Both the position numbers and the translations under genes were made by a program. From Arbacia lixula (taxonomy: Eukaryota; Echinodermata; Echinoidea; Arbacioida; Arbaciidae): a stretch of 64,000 bases of DNA. The notes under the pieces are model-generated. The model was not told where the DNA came from. It searched no databases and saw only the letters and a list, made by a program, of their open reading frames with translations. Location of the stretch: the NCBI GenBank assembly GCA_963669155.1, contig OZ022592.1:20657174-20721173 (forward strand). Direction: 5' to 3'. Shown one piece after another: positions 52,201-61,184 of the stretch (positions within the stretch are counted from its first letter, which is position 1; every line of letters starts with the position of its first letter).

Positions 52201-55200
52201 TGCAGTATTGGCCTACATTTTATTAACAATATTATTAAGAAGACCATAATAGAATTACAGTACAACCTGACGGTATCATTATTTCCTTGTCAGCACTATT
52301 AATACACATTTTCAATCACTAAGAACACTCACACAAAGTTCATGAAATATAGTCAACGTGTGTTAAAAAAGAATTCACTAACTTGTCACATTTGTATTAG
52401 TACCTGTGTGTCTGAAGCATTCGATGCTAATGCTGAGAAGAAGCCATCGTGAAAGCTACACTCGTAGAGACGGACCTTTGTCAGACTGGGTACTCCGCAC
52501 ACAAACAGACCAAGATCACGTGATGCAGACGCATTCATCTCAAGGTTCATGACGTGCAGATCTAAGCTCTCGATCTGTACAAAGTGATCCCAAAACGATC
52601 AGGACAGAAATACATAAGATTTAAAAACAAGAGCGCACACAGTTTGACATGATCAGTTAATTCTATTTAAAGTCCATGTCGATGTAAAATCTAATTTGTA
52701 AATAGCTAGTTATGAAATTGCTGAAGCTGTAGTACCTGTGTGCCAGAAGCTTTTGATGCTAATGCTGAGAAGAAGCCATCGTGAAAGCTACACTCGTTGA
52801 GACGGACCTTTGTCAGACTGGGTACTCCGCACACAAACAGACCACAAACAGACATGATCAATTAATGGTATTTATAGCCTAACCCATGTTGAGGTTCCGC
52901 CTCGAAAAAAAAAAAACTCTCAACTTATTTTGGACTAGTCTAGAGCTTATTTTAGTCCACCTCAACATTTCAATTTTTGAAGGAAGTATTTTTGATTCTA
53001 ATTTTTATGTGACTTGCTTAATTTGCAGTATAGGCCTACATTTGATTAACAAGAGTATTAACAAGACCATGATAGAATTACAGTACAAACTGACTCTACC
53101 ATTATTTTCTTATCAGCACTATTCATACACATTTTCAATCATAAAGAACACTCACACAAAGTTCATGAAATAAAGTCAACGTGTGCTAAAAAAATAATTC
53201 ATTAACTTGTTACATTTGTTAAAGTACCTGTGTGCCTGAAGCCTTCGATGCTATTGCTGAGAAGAAGCCATCGTGAAAGCTACAGTGGTCGAGACTGACC
53301 TTTGTCAGACTGGGTACTCCGCACACAAACAGACCAAGATCACGTGATGACGACGCATTCATCTGAGGGTACATCTTGCTCAGATCTAAGCTCTCAATCT
53401 GTATAAAGTGATCCAAAAACGATCAGAACAGAAATACACAAGATTTATAAACAAGAGCACACACAGTTTGACATGACCAATTAATGGTACTTAAAGTTCT
53501 TGTCGGTGTAAAATTTAATTTGTATATAGCTGGTAATGAAATTGATGAACATGTGTGCCTGAAGCCTTCGATGCTAATGCTGAGAAGAAGCCATCGTGAA
53601 ATCTACACCAGTAGAGATTGACCTTTGTCACACACAAACAATCCACAAACAGACATGATCAATTAATGCTATTTATAGCATACCCCATGTTGAGGTTCCG
53701 TCTCCAAAAAACTCTCAACTTATTTTGGACTAGTCTAGAGCTTATTTTAGGCCACCTCAACAATTACATATTTGAAGGAATTATTTTTGGTTCTACGTGA
53801 TGTGCTTAATTTGATGATTATAGGCCTACATTTTATTAAGAAGATTATAACAAGACCATAATAGAATTACAGTACAAACTGACTCTATCATTATTTCCTT
53901 GGCAGCACTATTAATACACACTTTCAATCACTAAGAACACTCACACAAAGTTCATGAAATATAGTCAAAGTGCGTTAAAAAAAACATTAACTTGTCACAT
54001 TTGTTATAGTACCTGTGTGCCTGAAGCCTTCCATGCTAATGCTGAGAAGAAGCTATCGTGAAAGCTACATTCGTCGAGACTGACCTTTGTCAGACTAGGT
54101 ACTCCGCACACAAACAGACCCAGATCACGTGATGCAGACGCATTCATCTGAAGGTACATCTTCTTCAGATCTAAGCTCTCGATCTGTACAAAGTGATCCC
54201 GAAACGATCAGGACAGAAATACACAAGATTTATTAACAGTTTGACGCATTCTTCTGAAGGTCCATCATGTTCAGAGCTAACCTATCGATCTGTACACAGT
54301 GATTAAAGAGCGCACACAGATTGATATGGTCAGTAAACGATGTTTATAGCCCATGTGAAAGTTCCGCCTAGAAAAACTCTAAACTAATTTGGAGTAAAGC
54401 TAGCTAGTTCACAACTGGAACTGCAAGAGCAGTATTTGCCTATAAAACGAAGGTATCAGTAAGTAGACCTACTAAATGTGTTTTGCTCTCAATAGAAAAG
54501 TCAGAATATAGATTTAAGATTGTTAGTGCTGCGCAATCAGAGCTGCCTCATGTCTCACGCATTCTGCGTGAGACTCGAGCATTCTGCGTGAGGCTCATGC
54601 ATTCACCGGGGTCCGTCACTGGGTTCCGTCACGCATGACACCCATTCTCTCACGCATCGGCACTCGACATGAACAAAAAAAAAAGTAGCATTATTTGCTA
54701 TATATTTGCTATATAGGAAATAGGGTACGCACTGGCCTAGGCCGCCTCTGCACGAGCCGCACGAGCCGTCTTCCAAAATTATTAAATAAAAATGTCGCTT
54801 AAGTATGCACCAAATTGCAAAAAAAAGATGAAAAAGCTAGCTATTTGCTACCGTGGGAGGGGGGACACCCACCTCCCAATCTTCCCTCGCTCGGTCGCTT
54901 CGAGACGCCGAAGTTTGAAAATCTGACATAACTTTTTTTAACTTGGCGTCTCACTACAACCCACGTAGTACACGTGTTGAGTGGGGTGGGAAGGGGTGAC
55001 ATCAATGGTAATATATCATGTACATGCCTGTCAGAGACGGAGAGAGACGTTATGAGAAGACATATTGTCCGTGATAGGGAGAGGGAGACAGAAGTGAGAT
55101 ATAGAGAGGGAGACTAGTGCGAAGATAAAAACAAAGTGCAATGTGGGAGAAAACGTAGATACAATAGGCTCATAATGGACACAGGGGAGCCACTATACGG

Positions 55201-58200
55201 GTTTGTATTATATGGCAGAGGGGCAGGTATAGGCCTATGGAAAATTTACAAAATGCTGATATGGCTAATATCACTTTGGGAACTTGGAGAACCATGAATA
55301 CGGAATACAAATATTGTCCGTGATTGTAGCACATCGTGTACTTTTCTGAAAAGTTTCAATTCATTAGATAGTGAAAATACTTGATGAAACGTGAAGACAT
55401 CTTTAGGCTATTTATTTTCATCAACTTCTATTTTTGGGGAAAGAAAGTAAGTCATAATTCTTTGCCAAACAATATAACATCCAGAAGCCCAACAAATGTG
55501 ATATATCATATGGTGTGAGTAAAGTTTATTTCAATCCACTTGTTAACAATTTCTCAATACTAATTTATCCATAGTGGTCATTAAAAAAAAAATGGTGGCC
55601 ATTTTTCTCCAACAACAATGAATTGCATAGGTAGTGCATGTAGAAGATGTGCACGCTAGTCTCCCAAAAGCATTGACACCCAGCCACGTTTTACAACAGC
55701 CCATGTGTAATGGACGCCCAAACAGGGTTTGCTGCCTGGGTAGCGAGCAAGCTGCGTGGTTGTCTTGTACAAAAATTAATGACATGAAATTGTGAAAGGG
55801 AGATGAAGAAATAACAAGTTGCTACACTGGTTGAGGGAAATGTACACACAATTTTGCCTGTGCAAATAAACGTTGCTTTATTTTTGTTGCTGTGATGGTG
55901 GGTAGGCACAAGGGTGTTGTGTTCTTTGAAATAATAATTGATTGAGCCATTCTAGCGAAATGAAAACCATGATAAAAGCCATTGATATATTTCAAAATAT
56001 GTATAGGCCTACATTTGACAAGTATTAACATAAAGCCGGAATTGACTTCAAAGCATTTTTTTTTATCGATCAAGAGTGCAAATGTATAACACGTAGTATT
56101 ATTGATTTTTGCGGTCGGCGTACCCTATAGTAGCGTCAGACGATCAAACTTACTGTGTAATTTAAGAGGTACGACGAGTCTTCTCGACTTATCTTTATCG
56201 GGTTTTTTTTTTTCAAGGAAAGTTTGTCCACTGTGATACTGCAAATATGCTCTCGAATAATCCCAACCAAATTATCCCGAAATCAAATAAAAAAAATATT
56301 GAATGAACGAAAGTCTACCTTCAGAAAAACTCACTTGGGGGGGGGGGGGTTATTTTGAAACCCCTCCCCTTTCCTTTAAAATCTCGGCCACGATTTGATT
56401 GGTAGACTGGTATGAGTGGGCTGGTATTGGTTGGTATACTAGGTCGTATATTGCGCCCAAACAATGACGTGGACAGAGACACAATGTCTCCATCTGGCTC
56501 GAAAATTGCTACTACAATATGAAGTTGCGATTACACTGAAAATATAAATGATTGTGATGATCACGTCGGTATAGCTCTTTACGAGGAGGCCAGTAACATC
56601 ACAATACTTGTTGTTTTCCGACCATCCGTCGTAGGTCCTGGAAAGTGTCCCGTCTCTGGCTCAGGATGGTAGTTTGGTTTTTAAGGGACAAAACGTTAAC
56701 CCGTTTACTACGGCTTTTTAAAGCGTTTCAAATAACATTTGACATGTTTATCTTTGCCCACCCTCTACACAAATTTCTTAGTCTAATGATATAAAACACA
56801 CCCTATGGTAGGCTACACTTAATATTTTATACATGCTCCGTCAAAACAAATGTGAAAATTGAACTTATTGTTAATTTATCCAAATGACTGCCATCCATTC
56901 GACCTTTATGAACCAATTTGAGGTCAAAATAATATGCAGTTGTCACAGTGCCAAAACTTTCCTAAGAACGATCTGCTTACACTGTATTCAGGTGATCAAG
57001 GGTGTAAAAACGGAAACTCTCGGTCCTCCGGCGCGGCCCGGTTATGAATTGGAGTGTTAGGAATTATTATGAGATTTCTTTTCGTTAGATTTCATATTTT
57101 TTTAAAGTCTGAAAAGGGGGAGGCCCCCTCTGGACAGTCTGAAAATAGGAGGGGGCAGCCGACTCGCATCCCCCCCATATCCATCTTGATCCGCCCCTGC
57201 GGTATATAGTGATACCACATCAGAAGGGTTTGCACTGCCTAAATCAATTCACTTGTAATTTGTTCCTCCCCCCTAGATGATCAATGTTGGCTCAACAAGT
57301 ATAGACAAGGAATCTGCAGGGGTTTATCAGACCTGGAAATGCATTAAATAAATAAATCCCTGGCCGACCGAGTAGTAAATTGTAGTGATACCTTTAATAT
57401 ACCAACAAACTGGATTGATATGGTGATTGGTATCATGTTACTACTGAAGACATGATTGTAGTACGAAACGCATACTGTTTACACAATTATCGAAATACAG
57501 TTATAACCATACATGATTTAATGCAACACGCAATGTGATAAAAATGGGGATTATATTATTCATATTGTCGATAATTGCCATGTTTAAATCATTCTAATTT
57601 TGATTACCACTTGAAGTTGTGGAAGGTGTGATTGTGCACAAAATACCCCCCCCCACACACACACACACACATACACACACAAAAGAAATAAGACAAATAA
57701 TAAACAAATACAATTGAGATATAATATACATAATTAAGAACAATAATACAATTACTACTGATAATAATAATACTAATGGTGGTATAGGCATATGGCAGTA
57801 ATCTTACCTGTGAAGAGCCTGCCTGCTCAGCATGGTCAGCAAGCACCTTGTATAATTCATCGTGCATCTCTGCCCCATCCTGTAGGGCTAGCGACCGCAA
57901 CGACGGTGAAGTGCTGATGAATTCAGCTACATCACGCGACACAGTGCGTCCACATCTCCTGGCTATGCTAAGTGTTTTCTATTGAGTAGGGAGAGAAACA
58001 AAGAGCGCGCCCCTCTTAGATGGGGATTGTGATATAACGGGGAGAGAAGCAACACTCGTAGGAACAGTGGTCACTAATACCATGTGTAGCTTCGGTTAAA
58101 TACAGTCCGATACAGCCGGTGTGTTATGGTACCTTGTGTTAGAGAGGTCGGCGAACAGATAAATCAAAACTGTTAGAAAATACACGAAGACAAGCATGAC

Positions 58201-61141
58201 AATTATTTGAAGTGATACAGAGAACGAGATAGAGAATGATAATCCAGATGGGCGATTCCTCCTAGCGGGAATGGAGTAAGACAAAGAGAAGCGAAAGAAG
58301 AGAATAAAGAAAGAAATGTTATATTATATAATCATATAATATATATTGGTACCTTAAATAAAACAAATGATACGCGGTGTTTACTGCAATTCCGAACATA
58401 TCTGCATTCAAATTACCAGATTGATGTGCTTCTTGACATACAAGTAGCCTGAAAGAGTGTGAGATGTTATCTTAGAGCCATCATGAATGTGGATAGCTCT
58501 GTCCCTCAAGACATGCTGTACTGCTTCCATTGCTACTTGACTGTGACATTCATACGCTACGTCGACGAGAAAATCAGTGTTGCTCTGCCTGTCCTCATAA
58601 TAGACAGCCCTCTCATCCTTCGTTGGAAGGCGTGATAAAATGTCGACTCCTACACCTTCATCCTGGCCTGACATGAAGTAGACAAGGTACCTGAACTCCC
58701 TGCAATGTGGAATGACGATCTGAGACATGACGTAGTCGTACCAAGAACGGTCTGTGCGGTACAGAGCTGCCAGGTGCATCGCAGCAAGATTCTCCTGTAA
58801 CAACTTGTGGGGGAAGTGGAAGGTAGACATCACAGGAGAAGAGGTGTTACACCTGTCTTTCCTTTGAGAAAAACACCTTTCTCGAGACAGGACACCTATC
58901 CTACATCCAGCCTCCATAGCCTCTGGACATGATTCGAAATCGCTCTCTGACAAGTCAAGTCGTTTCTTGAAAAGCCCAATGAGCGCAATCTCCCCAATCT
59001 TTTTCAGAATGCCAAGAGCGTCATCACGCCGACTGCCTACATCTGATGCATCTTCATATGACTGGCATCTACTCTTTGAAATGTAGTGATCAATGAGAAA
59101 GTCGACAATTTCTCGGAAAAGCTGGGAGAACGTCTGGAGCCGGTGCATTGCCTGACGCCTCTCCTGGTCATAATCTTTCCACATGATACACAGCATAGCC
59201 GTGTAGACTGGGAAGGGAGACATGTTCTGTGCGATGACGTCATTGTCATGAATGAACTGATTGAGATCAGAGCCTGAAACTGGGTCTTTAACAAAGAACT
59301 TCGTGATGTAGGATGCCAAGTTATCAGGAGTGAATCCTTGAACCGCTATGAATGCATACGCTTGTCTCAGCTCCTTCCGGCCCCGTATCTCATCAGCTCG
59401 CCAGGGTCTTGACGTGACTAGCACAGTGGTGCTCTTGTACGCGTGATTGTGCATTATCTCGGGGATGTCTTGGGAGCTCCTGAGGTCCCCACCATACTCG
59501 TCCAAGCCATCGCAGACGAGAAAGACGTCTTTTTGATTAGTGAGGATGTACTTGTCGATCTGCCACGCTTCTACAGGATTGCTGTCAGGAAGGTAGGTCT
59601 TGATGACTTTGCCCACAGTCTGGTCGTTAGCATAGCGAAGGAGAACTATGAGAATCAGCTTGAATTGTTGGAAGCGTCTTCCCTTCAGCCAGTCCCAGGC
59701 AAGTCGGGCGCACAACGTTGTCTTTCCAGCTCCCCCTTCTCCCTCGACCAGAAGCCGTTTTGGGTAGGCTCCATTGACCTTTGTTTGTAATAGTTTATCG
59801 TAATCCAGCGGCACTTTACACTTTGTGTACTTCTCTTCTTCCACCAGTTCAAGATTGGTGAAGATATCGTCAAACTGAAGGAGCTTGTCGAAATTTAGCG
59901 GGTCCGCCTGTATTTGGCAGAGCCGCGTAGCGTAGTAGTACTTCAGGTCCTCAGAGCACCGCTGAACATCCTCATCCGACAGAGAAGAGAAAGCAGTCGT
60001 GTCAAGTCCTGTACAAAGAGATAAAAGATACAGCATGTAACCAACCCCCTCCTAGCATGGGCGCGTAGCTCGGATGGACATAATATGTCAATCCGTGCAT
60101 AGTGCGGATATTCAAAACAATAATTTAGCCAAGAATGCTTGAATACAAACAACAGGCTATTCAAAAGAAGCCGAAGCTTAACAGAATGAAAACCAAAAGT
60201 ATATCATATCGTACGAAATGACGGACGGAGGGTTTTCATAATAGGCAGCTTTCTAACGCGAGACCGAACGTCGAGCTACTACGAGTGACGTCATGTTTTG
60301 CCACTGCGCATTCCCGAAAGCCTACACTCGCGTCGCCGTCCAATTCTGACGACGGGAGTCGGGGGAAAATTTCCCGATTCCACGTTGTGGTGAAAACGAC
60401 AACGTGAGTGCGATTCACTTGTCCAAACTATCGGACTAGGTAGGTCTATTTTGTTGTTTCTACTTCTTGCATCATAAAATAGTTTCTTGAGAGGGCTTGA
60501 AATATAAACTACCAATCATTATGCGATCACATTTTTCATGAAATCGTTTCTTAGATCATGTAAATTTGAGTGAAAGTTCATGTTTTAGCCGAAGTCATGT
60601 TTCCCAGCGGAAATCGACAAGGCCGGCCGCCGCGGCTGGCGGGCGACACATCGGGTGAGTTGCCTAGCCTTAATGGTTTTAGCTATCGGTATAAGCGCAG
60701 GTATTTGCACAAAAATACTCGTTTATGAACATTGTTAGGGTTAACTTTTCTGTTTATGGGTATGTTTAAGAAATTACTAGGCCTATCGTCGAGCATATCG
60801 CAGACAGTAGGCCTATGCAAATGCAAACATATCTCTAGCTCGGTGTAAGTTAAAGCCTGCATGCGCCGGAGCCTGAAGCTCGCCATTTCGGTTGATTCAG
60901 CGTGCGATGTATTCGACCATAGCGCTGGCGAAGCTTCGCACCGCTCTACGCACGGTCTTTGATCTGAACATTTAGTCACGTGATATCGCTGAAGGCCGCG
61001 GCCCCGTCGTGAAAACCGAAAGCGGTTCTGCGACAGAACGAACGAGAGCTGCACAACGTCGATACGCACCAGTTAACTCGTAGTAGCTGACGTTCGGTCT
61101 CAGGTTAGAAAGCTCCGTAATAAGCCGTAGCGTGAAGGTGT

Positions 61142-61184
<43 letters not shown>

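Larger units (their letters stand above)
49370..54300 (-). repeat. LRR exon-plus-intron tandem array
   Basis: Exons and introns both repeat. Exon spacing is about 336 bp within pairs (49834/50169 and 51051/51387); the two pairs are 1217-1218 bp apart. From 51.9 kb on, the second member of the pair is a truncated cassette and units repeat at about 785-824 bp. Intron text such as GAACAGAAATACACAAGATT and GGACTAGTCTAGAGCTTATT recurs in most units. Confidence 0.9.

Noticed and set aside
57594-57942. Open frame extending past the donor of NLR exon 5
   Set aside because: Sequence after the GTAAGA donor becomes a CA microsatellite and low-complexity hydrophobic text; it is intron read-through.
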